From: Spirochaetaceae bacterium
Lineage (GTDB): Bacteria > Spirochaetota > Spirochaetia > Treponematales > Breznakiellaceae
Reading direction: 5' to 3'
NCBI GenBank assembly: GCA_031288215.1
Contig: JAITRV010000023.1
Location: forward strand, 1 to 32,224
DNA length: 32,224 bases
Positions within the stretch are counted from its first letter, which is position 1, and the number at the start of each line of letters is the position of its first letter. Made by a program: the position numbers and the translations under genes. The notes beneath the pieces are model-generated. The model ran no database searches. It saw only the letters and a program-made list of their open reading frames with translations, and was not told where the DNA came from. This document shows, one piece after another, positions 1 through 7,981 of this stretch.

Positions 1-285
1 AATTTCTTCATGCCTGCTCAGAGGCTTAAATCCAAAACCAGAGCAGGTTTCAGGGGGATTAAAGTCTATGATGAACCGCGAAGCCCGCTTCAACGGCTTA
101 TCGGCTGTGCGGAACTGCCACGGGAGTGTAAGGCTTCTCTTGAGGCGCGCTGTGCCATTTACAACCCCGTCGAACTTCAGCAGAATGTCAACAAAAGCTA
201 TCCTGCGTTTACGCCGGCGTCTCGCTCAGCCAAACCGTATCCAGACGCAGGAGCAAACATAGCTTCGGTTACATTTTCTAAATGA
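1..285 (+). pseudogene. 3' end of an integrase-type (DDE) transposase, truncated by the window edge
   Basis: The frame is open from the first base (N-F-F before the first Met) and stops at 283-285, so only the C-terminal ~94 residues are seen. The order P-x-x-R-L-K-S-K-T-R, then V-Y-D-E-P-R-S-P-L-Q-R-L, then a short helix and Y-N-P-V-E-L, is the usual tail of integrase-core transposases (ISNCY/IS481-like), where Y-D-x-P-x-T-P-Y-Q-R-L-L and L-N-P-x-x-L are recurrent. The catalytic domain would lie left of the window. The last codons run into the repeats at 262-405, as expected if these are element ends. Whether the full copy is intact cannot be seen. Family assignment is from remembered motifs. 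Confidence 0.6.
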
Positions 286-405
286 GGCATCCAGCCCTTC
301 GGTTACATTTTAAAATGAGGCATTTCGTACGGCGCATTGCCTCAAAATTAATCTAGCCGAAAAGGGTCTGGTTCCTCAAATCCAAAACCTAGCCGAAGTC
401 AGACC
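262..405. repeat. Four imperfect copies of a ~26-bp repeat, two direct and two inverted
   Basis: Two direct copies begin CTTCGGTTACATTTT and end AATGAGGCA (about 263-289 and 298-324). Two inverted copies follow (about 335-361 and 375-401); read on the minus strand they begin CTTCGGCTAG and end TTGAGG. The block starts inside the transposase reading frame and ends at the WYL fragment. The likely explanation is subterminal transposase-binding sites of the insertion element whose gene tail precedes them; the exact element end was not identified. Confidence 0.55.
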
Positions 406-767
406 GCTTCGGCCTGACCTGCCTCCTGACACCTTACGAGGTTTTTTCGCCATAAAATTCGCACTTCAGAAAAAAATCCGCGTTCAGGCGGATTGAGCGC
501 CTTCACCGTGTGCCCCTGCCCCAAGACCCAGCGAAGTACCTCCGGCATCTGGGTTGTGGTAAACTTCACGTACACCGATCCGTCCTCCCGCTGTTCTACG
601 GTCTGGCTGTCATGCCATTGCCGTTCAAGGGCGAATGTCCCGATCTCGTTATCTATCAGCAGTTCCACCGTATAGGGCGTCCGGGATGAAGCGAATACCC
701 CCATCGCTTTATCAAAATATTCATCAGCCTTGAAGCCTGCGGGAATAGTAAAATATTTGGTAATGTT
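399..767 (-). pseudogene. C-terminal fragment of a WYL-domain transcriptional regulator
   Basis: The open minus-strand frame encodes about 122 residues. It begins N-I-T-K-Y-F-T-I-P-A-G-F, continues through a short acidic stretch to M-G-V-F, and contains V-K-F-T-T-T-Q-M-P-E-V-L-R-W-V-L-G-Q-G. That is the end of the WYL domain and the WCX extension of YafY-type regulators. The helix-turn-helix half and the WYL motif itself are absent. The frame is closed upstream by TAG at 768-770, with further in-frame stops just beyond, so this looks like a decayed remnant and not a short gene. It lies next to the transposon remnant, which probably caused the disruption. A shorter frame from the ATG at 704 exists but has no convincing start context. 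Confidence 0.6.
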
Positions 768-901
768 CTAGACTTATTATTTGAAATTCATGCGTTTGTC
801 CGTGTGGGTGGACCATAGGTCCGACGTGGTTAAATTTCTTTGGATCTATCGAGTCATTGGGAGTAACCAAGGTACCAAGACGATTATCTCATAAAAAAGT
901 A

Positions 902-941
902 TGAAAAAAAGTAAATGCGGGAGCCCTGAAGTGGGACCCCC
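902..941 (-). terminator. Probable rho-independent terminator after truA
   Basis: On the minus strand, just past the truA stop, a G/C-rich hairpin (arms 933-941 and 919-926, loop ACTTCA, one mismatch) is followed by a T-rich run at 904-912 and more T beyond. It would end the long minus-strand operon. Confidence 0.5.
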
Positions 942-948
942 GGCGTGA

Positions 949-1767
949 CTAAAGGCGAATAGGCGGAATTGCTCCCTGCTCCCGGTAATACTCAATATGC
1001 CAGAGCCAGAGGCCCTGGGGGGGAGCGGTGGGGCCGGCCCGGTTTCGGCCGGCGGAGGCGAGGAGGGCCCGGAACGCTTCCGGGGGGAGGCGGCGTTCCT
1101 CGTAGAAGAGGAGGGTGCCCACCAGGGAGCGCACCATTTTCCAAAGGAAGGCATTGGCCCGGATCTCGAAGATCAGCATATCCCCCTGAACGAAGAAGAC
1201 CGCATGGGCAATATAGCGGTTTCGGGATTGGGAAGTGTCCCCGGCGGAGGCGAAGGGGGAACAGTCCATTTCCCCCCGAAGCAGCCGGGCATAGCTGTTG
1301 AGGAGATCCAGCCGGGGACGGCGCCGTACCCAGAGGCAGTACCGGAGTTCCTGGGGAAGGGCAGGGCGGCCGCAGATCAGCTGGTACCGGTAGGTCCTGT
1401 ACCGGGCGTCGAAACGGGCGTGGAAGTCCCCGGCGGTTTCCCGGCTTTCCATGATCCGCACATCCCGGGGGAGGATACTGTTGAGGGCGGGGACAAACCG
1501 TTCCGCCGCCATGTTTTGAAGGGAGGTGTAAAAATTCGCCACCTGCCCCGCGGCATGAACCCCCGCATCGGTTCTTCCCGAACCGGTAAGGAGCACCCGG
1601 CCATGGTGGAGCTTTTCCAGGGCCGCCTCGATGGTTCCCTGAACCGTCCGCTGTTCCCCCGTTCCCCGGATCTGGCGCTGCCACCCTGAGAAATCGGTAC
1701 CGTCATAGGCGATACGGAGGCGGATATTCCGAAGGGGCGGCGCCCCCCGGGGGCCTTCATTTTTCAT
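949..1767 (-). CDS. truA: tRNA pseudouridine(38-40) synthase TruA
   Basis: 272 residues, normal for the family. TruA isomerises uridines 38-40 of the tRNA anticodon arm in the cytoplasm. The N-terminal I-R-L-R-I-A-Y-D-G-T-D-F-S-G-W-Q and the catalytic-loop motif T-G-S-G-R-T-D-A-G-V-H-A with Asp67 are visible; F-H-A-R-F-D-A-R-Y-R-T-Y-R-Y and the later F-L-W-K-M-V-R-S-L-V-G also fit. The first 12 residues precede the usual family start and have little Shine-Dalgarno support, so a slightly later start is possible. The gene begins 3 bp after the DUF2225 gene and ends the operon, ahead of a probable terminator. Confidence 0.95.
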   Translation of the reverse strand: MKNEGPRGAPPLRNIRLRIAYDGTDFSGWQRQIRGTGEQRTVQGTIEAALEKLHHGRVLLTGSGRTDAGVHAAGQVANFYTSLQNMAAERFVPALNSILPRDVRIMESRETAGDFHARFDARYRTYRYQLICGRPALPQELRYCLWVRRRPRLDLLNSYARLLRGEMDCSPFASAGDTSQSRNRYIAHAVFFVQGDMLIFEIRANAFLWKMVRSLVGTLLFYEERRLPPEAFRALLASAGRNRAGPTAPPQGLWLWHIEYYREQGAIPPIRL

Positions 1768-1770
1768 TTG

Positions 1771-2628
1771 TCATTCGTCATTATCGTTCAGTTCTTTGCG
1801 GATGGTGTCGTAGAGATTCCGGGCGTGTTCCAGCAGGGGGCCGGGTTTGTTCTTGGAGGATTTTCCCAGGCCGAAGATCCGGGCGATGGTCCGCTTTGCC
1901 TCATCCAAGGCGGCGGCCCGGTAAACAGGATCCTCCCGGGGGCCGTATTTATACCGAAGCAGGGCCGAAAGGTAGAGGGCCCCCTCATAGGCGTAGTTTT
2001 TGTCCGTATCGGGGCCGAAGATCTTCAGGGCCGAGAGGCTTTCTTTTCCGGTCTGTTCCCGCCGGATAGCTTCGTTGTAGAAAAAATCGGCCTTCTTCTT
2101 GAAGAGTTCCGAGAGCCAATCGTAGTGTTGACCGGGATTCTTTTTATCCATATCCTCCAGAAGCCATCCTGTCCGGAGGGCGGCGATCCCCTGTTTGATG
2201 GTGGGAGAAAAGGCGGGGGGAAAAAAGTCATAACAGCGCAGGGCCAGGTACAGGGATGCGGTCCCTTCGGCCAAGCCCCGGGGACTATGAAAGTCCGGAT
2301 TCGGGAAAATCCGTTCCGTATCGGCATAGCGTCTTTCCTGGTCCTGCTTTACCTTGGGCTTTGAATCCTCCGGCAGGTTCCGGAAATCGTTGTCCATAGA
2401 GGCGAACCAGCATTCCGGGCATACCGTCGCCTGATAGACCAGGGGGTAAACGTCCCCGTATTTTGCCGAGGGGACGTAGAGCCGGTGGAGTTCGTCGGTC
2501 AGGTCCCCGGCGTTGAGCCTGCCGCTGCCGGTGAGGAGTTCTTCCCGGTGAAAAGCGGTTTCACAGACCGGACAGACATATTCTTCTTTTGAGAGGAAGC
2601 TTATTTTGAGTTCCCGTTCTTCACTCAT
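1771..2628 (-). CDS. DUF2225 protein, zinc-ribbon-like N terminus
   Basis: 285 residues. The start is acidic and charged, then C-P-V-C (residues ~19-22) and a second pair in V-C-P-E-C-W-F-A (~70-74), the two metal-binding knuckles typical of DUF2225. The rest is helical, with tetratricopeptide-like spacing of A/Y/L residues near the C terminus (A-Y-E-G-A-L-Y-L-S-A-L-L). Function is unknown for the family. No signal peptide or membrane segment is seen. Its ATG overlaps the acpS stop (ATGA), so it is translationally coupled to acpS. Confidence 0.75.
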   Translation of the reverse strand: MSEERELKISFLSKEEYVCPVCETAFHREELLTGSGRLNAGDLTDELHRLYVPSAKYGDVYPLVYQATVCPECWFASMDNDFRNLPEDSKPKVKQDQERRYADTERIFPNPDFHSPRGLAEGTASLYLALRCYDFFPPAFSPTIKQGIAALRTGWLLEDMDKKNPGQHYDWLSELFKKKADFFYNEAIRREQTGKESLSALKIFGPDTDKNYAYEGALYLSALLRYKYGPREDPVYRAAALDEAKRTIARIFGLGKSSKNKPGPLLEHARNLYDTIRKELNDNDE

Positions 2629-3014
2629 GATATTCCCCCTGAGGCTCCTTCAAGCATCACCAGGGCTATGGCATTGTCCTGTTCATGGGTGAGGGACACA
2701 TGGACCCGCTCGGTCCCGCTCCGTTGCAGCGCCGCCAAGGCGGTCCCGAAAACATGGATTTCCGGCCGGCCGTTGTGCCGGTTCAGTACCATGATGTCCT
2801 TGAGGACTATCCCGGAGAGCCCCGTCCCCAGGGCCTTGCCGAAGGCTTCCTTGGCGGCAAACCGGGCCGCCAGGGAAAGGACCGCTTCCTTACCCCGATC
2901 CCGAACAACGGCAAGCTCCTCCGGGTGAAAGTACCGTTCCAGCAGACCCGGAATGGCCTGCCACCGTTCCAAACGATGGACATGCACCACGTCTATCCCT
3001 ATACCGATGATCAT
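2625..3014 (-). CDS. acpS: Holo-[acyl-carrier-protein] synthase
   Basis: 129 residues, the usual AcpS length. It transfers 4'-phosphopantetheine from CoA to the ACP serine, activating fatty acid synthesis. Visible signatures are G-I-G-I-D-V-V near the N terminus (metal-binding Asp) and A-A-R-F-A-A-K-E-A-F-G-K-A-L-G-T-G with the metal-binding Glu, then V-S-L-T-H-E at the substrate edge. It follows ybbR by 10 bp and overlaps the next gene by 4 bp. Confidence 0.95.
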   Translation of the reverse strand: MIIGIGIDVVHVHRLERWQAIPGLLERYFHPEELAVVRDRGKEAVLSLAARFAAKEAFGKALGTGLSGIVLKDIMVLNRHNGRPEIHVFGTALAALQRSGTERVHVSLTHEQDNAIALVMLEGASGGIS

Positions 3015-3024
3015 GATCCCCCCA

Positions 3025-3984
3025 TCATAGTGTATGTTTTCGGTTAATCACAACCGTAACTTCCGCGGGTTCTATCCGGCTCACGGTAAATTGGGGGGGG
3101 ACCGTTACCGTTACCGGAACGGTATAGGACCCCTCTTCGGTAATACCGGAACAATCCAAACGCATGATACTTCCCTCGGGAATATAGTCCTCAAGCTCGT
3201 TCTGGCTTCCCTCCAGGCGTATGGTCCCCTCCTGTACCTCCGCCTCCGCGGTGAAGTCCTCCCCGAGGCCGCTTATCTCGATGGGAAGCTGGTCGATATT
3301 CCTGATGATAATTGCCGCCCGGACAAAGCCCCGGAATTCGGTGATCCCGCTCCCCCGGATTATGATCAGGGGGTCCCGGTTGAGGATCCGCACGCTGGCG
3401 GAAAAATCGGCGTTCCTGCCGCTGAGTTCCACATATTCGGTGTTCAGCTCCGTGATGCCGGTCATGAGCTTCAGGGGGCCTTCAATGGCCACCTGGGCGG
3501 GGTCCAGGGAATAGCTCACCAGTTCATAGCCGCTTTCCACATACCCCTGATACATCGGGGTAAGGGGAACATACTTGCTTACCTTATGATCCAGTTCCAG
3601 GGTGATCTCCAGGGGGTCCACCCCTATTTCCAGGGGATCCACCCCCATGGCGGTCCCCTGCTTCCGCACCTCCACCGGGGCGCGGTAGGAACCCGCCTCG
3701 GTGTACTTGGTCATATCCAGGTAGGGAACAATATCCTCCTCCACGATGGGGTAGATGCTGTTCGCATCCCCCCGGAGGGTTACCCGGATCATCCGGGGGT
3801 AGGAGTTGGAGGCGATGAGATCCCCGTTGGTTTCAATAACCAGGGGAACGGAAAAAAAACGCTCCTCCAGGGCGCTCATCCGGTGAAAAACAAAGAGTAC
3901 AATGGCCAGAAAGACGGAAAGCACCTTGGCCGGCCAGTTGTTTACCGCCTTTACAAATAATTCTCTACTGTTCAACCAGGGCAT
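3025..3984 (-). CDS. YbbR-domain protein, CdaR-like regulator of c-di-AMP synthase
   Basis: The start chosen is the ATG at 3984, preceded by a GGAG-type ribosome site. It overlaps the end of cdaA by 20 bp and gives 319 residues; the frame stays open further upstream but that part is antiparallel low-complexity basic sequence with no start support. One N-terminal membrane anchor (V-L-S-V-F-L-A-I-V-L-F-V-F) precedes a series of extracytoplasmic beta-rich YbbR repeats. Partnership with CdaA is established for cdaA-cdaR pairs, and the overlapping order here supports it. A 21-bp unit at 3605-3646 is duplicated in tandem, giving G-V-D-P-L-E-I twice. Confidence 0.85.
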   Translation of the reverse strand: MPWLNSRELFVKAVNNWPAKVLSVFLAIVLFVFHRMSALEERFFSVPLVIETNGDLIASNSYPRMIRVTLRGDANSIYPIVEEDIVPYLDMTKYTEAGSYRAPVEVRKQGTAMGVDPLEIGVDPLEITLELDHKVSKYVPLTPMYQGYVESGYELVSYSLDPAQVAIEGPLKLMTGITELNTEYVELSGRNADFSASVRILNRDPLIIIRGSGITEFRGFVRAAIIIRNIDQLPIEISGLGEDFTAEAEVQEGTIRLEGSQNELEDYIPEGSIMRLDCSGITEEGSYTVPVTVTVPPQFTVSRIEPAEVTVVINRKHTL

Positions 3985-4807
3985 CCTTTTTCTCCTCCAC
4001 CGCTTCTTCCTGCGAGGCCTTCTGATCGGCCTCTCCGCCCCAGACTCCCCGGTCGAGGAGTTCCTTGAGTTTCCGCTGGGCCTCAATAGGGGAAAGGCCG
4101 TAGTAGAGCTTCGCGTCAAAGGCGATGGAGATGGCCCCGGTCTCTTCGGAAACCACCAGAATCACCGCGTCGGACTCCTCGGACATCCCCAGGGCCGCCC
4201 GGTGCCGGGTGCCGAAACTCTTCCGTATATCCTGCTGTTCCGAGAGGGGCAAGAAACAGCCCGCCGCGGCGATCTTGCCATTTTGAATGATCATGGCCCC
4301 GTCATGGAGGGGGCCGTCAAATTCAAATACCGTAACGATGAGGCTGGAAGAAATCTCCGCGTTCATCCTGGTTCCGGTATCAATGATGCTCTTGATGTTG
4401 ATCCGCCGGGGAAAGACGATGAGGGCTCCCCGCCGCTGCTGGGAGAGGATTTCCGACGCGGTGATCGCCGCCTCAAGCTGACCCAGCCGGGGTTTGCTGT
4501 CCAGCCTGAAGAGATCCCCCTGGCCTATGCGGAGCATGATCTTCCGCAGTTCCGGCTGAAAAACAATGGCGATAGCGATAAAGAGTCCCGGGGCCAGGGC
4601 GTTCATGATCCACCGGAGGGTCGTGAGGTTGAGCAGTAAGGCCAAGCCGTAGACCAGGAGGACAAATCCCGCTCCCTTTATCAGCTGTATCGCCTGGGTC
4701 TTTACCAGAAGTTCATAGGCCTTGTAGATGAGAAAAGAGAGGATCGCAATATCGACGATGGGCCGTATCATATTGTATACCGCGTTTATCCGCTGTATCC
4801 ATTCCAT
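3965..4807 (-). CDS. cdaA: Diadenylate cyclase CdaA (c-di-AMP synthase)
   Basis: Makes cyclic di-AMP from two ATP. Three N-terminal membrane helices (about residues 17-35, 45-65 and 70-87, counted from the upstream Met) anchor a cytoplasmic DAC domain. The two active-site motifs are intact: L-H-D-G-A-M-I-I (D172-G-A) and G-T-R-H-R (202-206). The C-terminal ~25 residues are acidic and charged. Two starts are possible: ATG at 4816 lies almost on top of a GGAAGG sequence, while ATG at 4807 is 9 nt from it and is preferred; lengths are 283 and 280. It follows dxs by about 30 bp and overlaps ybbR. Confidence 0.93.
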   Translation of the reverse strand: MEWIQRINAVYNMIRPIVDIAILSFLIYKAYELLVKTQAIQLIKGAGFVLLVYGLALLLNLTTLRWIMNALAPGLFIAIAIVFQPELRKIMLRIGQGDLFRLDSKPRLGQLEAAITASEILSQQRRGALIVFPRRINIKSIIDTGTRMNAEISSSLIVTVFEFDGPLHDGAMIIQNGKIAAAGCFLPLSEQQDIRKSFGTRHRAALGMSEESDAVILVVSEETGAISIAFDAKLYYGLSPIEAQRKLKELLDRGVWGGEADQKASQEEAVEEKKDALVEQ

Positions 4808-4837
4808 TTTTAACATCCTTCCTTAAATAACAGGAAT

Positions 4838-6766
4838 CTACGACAGGATCCTTTCACCGGAGTACCCCCGGTGGAAGACCGGGCTCCGGCTCCTTTCGTA
4901 TTCCGCCCCGGCGGCATCGGCGATCCCCGGGCCGTCCAGGCCCTGGCTGCGCAACAGTTCCTCCCGGGTTCCTTGGGGCATAAATCCATCCGGAACCCCC
5001 AGGACTAAAACCCGGGCGCTGCAGTTCTTCCTCAGGGCCAGGGCCGCGGCGTATTCCCCAAAGCCGCCGCGGCGGACCCCTTCTTCTATAAAGATAACCA
5101 TTTCGTAGCGGTTGAGGATACCCTCCAGATAGGCATCGTCGACAGGTTTGATGAAACGGAGGTTGTAGAGGTCCGCCTCTATCCCCCGGGCATCGAGGAT
5201 CTCCGCCGCCTCCAATGCCTGGGGATAGAGGCTTCCGGTGAAGGCCAGGCATAGGGGCCCCCCGCTTTGCCGGACCAGGACCCCCCGGCCCGGTTCCAGG
5301 GGGGCGGCACAGCGGTCCTCCCCGGGGAGGCAGGGGGCTTTAGGGTAGCGGATGACGCAGGGCCCCGGCTGGGTCAAGGCCCAGTCCAGCATGGCCGCCA
5401 GTTCGCCCCCCGTTGCCGGGGCCAGGATCGTCATGTGGGGGATACACCGCAAGAGGGCCAGGTCAAAGAGCCCCTGGTGGGTTTCCCCGTCGGCGCCGAC
5501 GAAGCCGGACCGGTCCAGGGCAAAGATCACGGGAAGATTCTGGAGGGCCGTATCGTGGATGATCTGGTCCACGCTCCGCTGTATAAAAGTAGAATAGATA
5601 CACACCACCGGCCGCAAGCCCTGGGCGGCCAGGGCCGCCGCAAAGGTTACGGCGTGTTCCTCGGCGATACCGGTATCAAAGAAACGCCGGGGGAATTCCC
5701 GCTTGAAGGGGCTCAGTCCCGTCCCCTTCTCCATGGCGGCGCATACCGCCACCACCCGGTGATCCCGCCGGCCCGCCTCCAGGATCGCCCGGCTCAGGGC
5801 ATCGGTGAAACTCGGCTGCTTCCTATCCTTCGGGAGGCCGTCTTCCATGGCAAAGGAAGAAACCCCGTGGTAGGTGCCGGGATCGTCCTCGGCAAAGCCG
5901 TAGCCCTTCCCTTTCCGGGTGATAACATGGACCACCACCGGACGGTCCAGCTTCCGCACGTCCCTGAGGACCTGTTCCAGTTCCTGAATGTGGTGCCCCC
6001 GGATGGGGCCCACATACTCAAATCCCAGATCCACAAAGAAATTATCGCTGTAAAAGATGGCCTTTATCGCCCGCTTGAGCCGGACTATTCCGTTATAGGC
6101 CCCCTCTCCGATCCCGGGGATCCGTTTCACCAGGGAATCGAATTTTCGGCGGAACCACTGGTAACGGCCCTTCATGCTGAGGCGGCTCAGGTACTTGGAA
6201 AGCCCCCCCACGTTGGGGCCGATGGACATCTTATTGTCGTTGAGGATCACCACCAGGGGCAAACCCAATTGCCCCGCATGGGAAAGGGCCTCATAGGCCA
6301 GGCCCCCGGTAAGGGCCCCGTCTCCGATGACCGCCACCGTCCGATGGGCGCCCCCCCGAAGCCGTTCCCCCGCGAGCAGGCCCAAGGCGGCGGAAATGGA
6401 GGTGGAGGCATGGCCCGTATCAAAGGCATCGTGGGGGCTTTCCTCCCGTTTGGGGAAGCCCGCGATACCCCCGGCCTGCCGGAGGGTGGGAAAAACCCCA
6501 AAACGGCCGGTTAAGAGTTTATGGGCATAGCACTGGTGACCAACGTCCCAGACTATCTTATCCCGGGGAGAATCAAATACCCGATGGAGGGCGATGGCAA
6601 GTTCCACCACCCCCAGATTTGAGGCCAGATGGCCGCCGTTACGGCTGACGGCGGCCATGATTTCATCCCGAATCTCAGCGGCTAAACGGCTCAATTCACC
6701 GTAATTTAAAGCCGCCAGATCCTGAGGTTCATGGATTCGTGCTAAAAGGGATATAGGTTCATGCAT
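4838..6766 (-). CDS. dxs: 1-deoxy-D-xylulose-5-phosphate synthase
   Basis: 642 residues, full length. Condenses pyruvate and glyceraldehyde-3-phosphate, the first step of the MEP isoprenoid pathway; the last enzyme of that pathway, ispH, is also in this window. Thiamine diphosphate motifs are clear: G-H-Q-C-Y-A-H-K, V-I-G-D-G-A-L-T-G-G (Asp149) ending in N-D-N, and T-G-I-A-E-E-H-A-V-T-F in the transketolase pyrimidine domain. The C-terminal transketolase domain is complete. An in-frame TGA lies just upstream, so the ATG at 6766 is the earliest start; its Shine-Dalgarno is weak. Confidence 0.96.
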   Translation of the reverse strand: MHEPISLLARIHEPQDLAALNYGELSRLAAEIRDEIMAAVSRNGGHLASNLGVVELAIALHRVFDSPRDKIVWDVGHQCYAHKLLTGRFGVFPTLRQAGGIAGFPKREESPHDAFDTGHASTSISAALGLLAGERLRGGAHRTVAVIGDGALTGGLAYEALSHAGQLGLPLVVILNDNKMSIGPNVGGLSKYLSRLSMKGRYQWFRRKFDSLVKRIPGIGEGAYNGIVRLKRAIKAIFYSDNFFVDLGFEYVGPIRGHHIQELEQVLRDVRKLDRPVVVHVITRKGKGYGFAEDDPGTYHGVSSFAMEDGLPKDRKQPSFTDALSRAILEAGRRDHRVVAVCAAMEKGTGLSPFKREFPRRFFDTGIAEEHAVTFAAALAAQGLRPVVCIYSTFIQRSVDQIIHDTALQNLPVIFALDRSGFVGADGETHQGLFDLALLRCIPHMTILAPATGGELAAMLDWALTQPGPCVIRYPKAPCLPGEDRCAAPLEPGRGVLVRQSGGPLCLAFTGSLYPQALEAAEILDARGIEADLYNLRFIKPVDDAYLEGILNRYEMVIFIEEGVRRGGFGEYAAALALRKNCSARVLVLGVPDGFMPQGTREELLRSQGLDGPGIADAAGAEYERSRSPVFHRGYSGERILS

Positions 6767-6889
6767 AACATATCATTCGGATCCGACCGCCCCTCAACCG
6801 CTTTCTTCCATACAGGATGGATCGGAGCCTCATTGGCAATACCCTCTTCTGTACCCCTCCCGGCTATGGGGGTAAAAACCCTTCATCGT

Positions 6890-6979
6890 CTATTTGTTCT
6901 TGTGCCGGTTCTTTCTGAGTTTCTTCTTCCGTTTATGGGTTGCAATCTTCCGTAGTTTGCGTTTTCTTCCGCAGGGCAC
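6890..6979 (-). CDS. AURKAIP1/COX24-domain mini-protein, 29 residues
   Basis: A GTG start at 6979 lies 8 nt after AAAGGAG and the frame stops with TAG at 6890-6892. The product is almost entirely Lys/Arg: P-C-G-R-K-R-K-L-R-K then I-A-T-H-K-R-K-K-K-L-R-K-N-R-H-K-N-K. This matches the AURKAIP1/COX24 family, short basic proteins of several bacterial phyla related to mitochondrial mS38 and mycobacterial bS22, which bind the small ribosomal subunit. A ribosomal role here is inferred from family. It is too short for routine gene calling and sits at the head of the dxs operon, 123 bp before dxs. Confidence 0.8.
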   Translation of the reverse strand: MPCGRKRKLRKIATHKRKKKLRKNRHKNK

Positions 6980-7049
6980 TTCAGAGTCTCCTTTACCGCA
7001 AAAAATAATCCCTCTTCCGCCAATTCGACGGATAGCATAGGGTATCGAA

Positions 7050-7078
7050 AGTATGCAGCACTATACGGAAAAGGTCAA
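7050..7078 (-). promoter_or_regulatory. Candidate promoter for the mini-protein/dxs operon
   Basis: Minus-strand TTGACC (7073-7078), 17-bp spacer, CATACT (7050-7055). It lies 71 bp ahead of the GTG of the mini-protein and downstream of the CBS gene stop. Confidence 0.45.
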
Positions 7079-7115
7079 GTGCTGCCGGAACAAAATATGC
7101 CGCCGGGCAGGGCGC

Positions 7116-7760
7116 CTATTCCCGAATATCCTCTATCTCCGCTCCGGGGATGCTCCGGGCGATGGCCTCCGCGTCGGCCAGGCTGATGCCGGCGATCCGG
7201 TAGGTCCCCCGGCGGTGGGAGAGGTCGTCCCCCTCGAAGGACACAAAGGAGACGATGTTGCCCCCCTTTTCGGCCACGGCCCCGGCGAAACGGGCAAGTT
7301 CCCCGGGGCGTTCGGTCATGTTGACGGTGATCCTGACCCCGGGGTGGCGGACCCCGAAGGCGTCTACAAAAACCCGGAAAAGGTCCGTGGAGGTGATGAT
7401 CCCCACCAGCAGGGGCCCCCGCATCACCGGCAGGCAGGAGATGGCCTTGTCGGCCATAATCCGGGCGGCCTCTTCCACCACCTCGGTTTCGTCTACGGTA
7501 ATGATGTTCCGCTCCATGATCTTTTCGACCGTGAGTTTGGTCATAAGATAGCTGATCTCATACATATCCAGGCTCGTTGCCGGAGAGGGGCCGGCAGTGC
7601 GGATGTCTTTTTTTGTTATGATTCCTATCAGGCGGTTCGCCCTGTCCAGGACGGGGAGTTTACCGATATGTTCCCGCTCCATCAGGGAACGGGCCTCGTT
7701 CACCGGCATATCGGGGTGAATAAAAATGGGATTTTTCGTCATAACCCGGCTCATGATCAT
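7116..7760 (-). CDS. CBS-CBS-ACT domain protein (AcuB-like)
   Basis: 214 residues. Two CBS motifs fill residues 1-135: M-T-K-N-P-I-F-I-H-P-D-M-P-V ending I-G-I-I-T-K-K-D-I, and a second starting at M-E-R-N-I-I-T-V ending V-G-I-I-T-S-T-D-L. An ACT-type domain follows (V-R-I-T-V-N-M-T-E-R-P-G-E-L-A, then G-G-N-I-V-S-F). Such proteins bind adenine nucleotides and small ligands and act as sensors; the target is unknown. The start at 7760 has GGAGG 7 nt upstream; an in-frame ATG at 7754 is an alternative. It is monocistronic in appearance, with its own promoter. Confidence 0.85.
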   Translation of the reverse strand: MIMSRVMTKNPIFIHPDMPVNEARSLMEREHIGKLPVLDRANRLIGIITKKDIRTAGPSPATSLDMYEISYLMTKLTVEKIMERNIITVDETEVVEEAARIMADKAISCLPVMRGPLLVGIITSTDLFRVFVDAFGVRHPGVRITVNMTERPGELARFAGAVAEKGGNIVSFVSFEGDDLSHRRGTYRIAGISLADAEAIARSIPGAEIEDIRE

Positions 7761-7803
7761 GATGCTACCTCCTATCGTTCAGGAATGGACGGGAAGGGAC
7801 GTT

Positions 7804-7830
7804 ACGGGGTGGGCGCCCCGTTTTTCTTTC
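7804..7830 (+). terminator. Intrinsic-terminator-like hairpin on the plus strand, inside the CBS gene leader
   Basis: Arms ACGGGG (7804-7809) and CCCCGT (7816-7821) with a 6-nt loop are followed on the plus strand by TTTTCTTTC. On the minus strand the same hairpin falls in the predicted 5' leader of the CBS gene and lacks a T-tract. No plus-strand gene precedes it. Confidence 0.4.
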
Positions 7831-7844
7831 CCCGGATCACTATT

Positions 7845-7873
7845 ACTATATTATGAACCGCCGGAAATAGCAA
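7845..7873 (-). promoter_or_regulatory. Promoter of the CBS-ACT gene
   Basis: Minus-strand TTGCTA (7868-7873), spacer exactly 17 bp, TATAGT (7845-7850). The predicted transcript has an ~80-nt leader containing the hairpin at 7804-7821. Confidence 0.55.
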
Positions 7874-7981
7874 ATTATTTTTTACGATATATCTTTACTA
7901 TAATATTTTTCTATAAAATCTCTCTAAAAAAATCTCTCTAAAAAATACAGGAGCATACAGAAAGTGATTCAGGAGGTGATT

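Noticed and set aside
262..405. CRISPR-like repeats
   Set aside because: Only four copies, two inverted, irregular gaps, no cas gene; fits element ends better.
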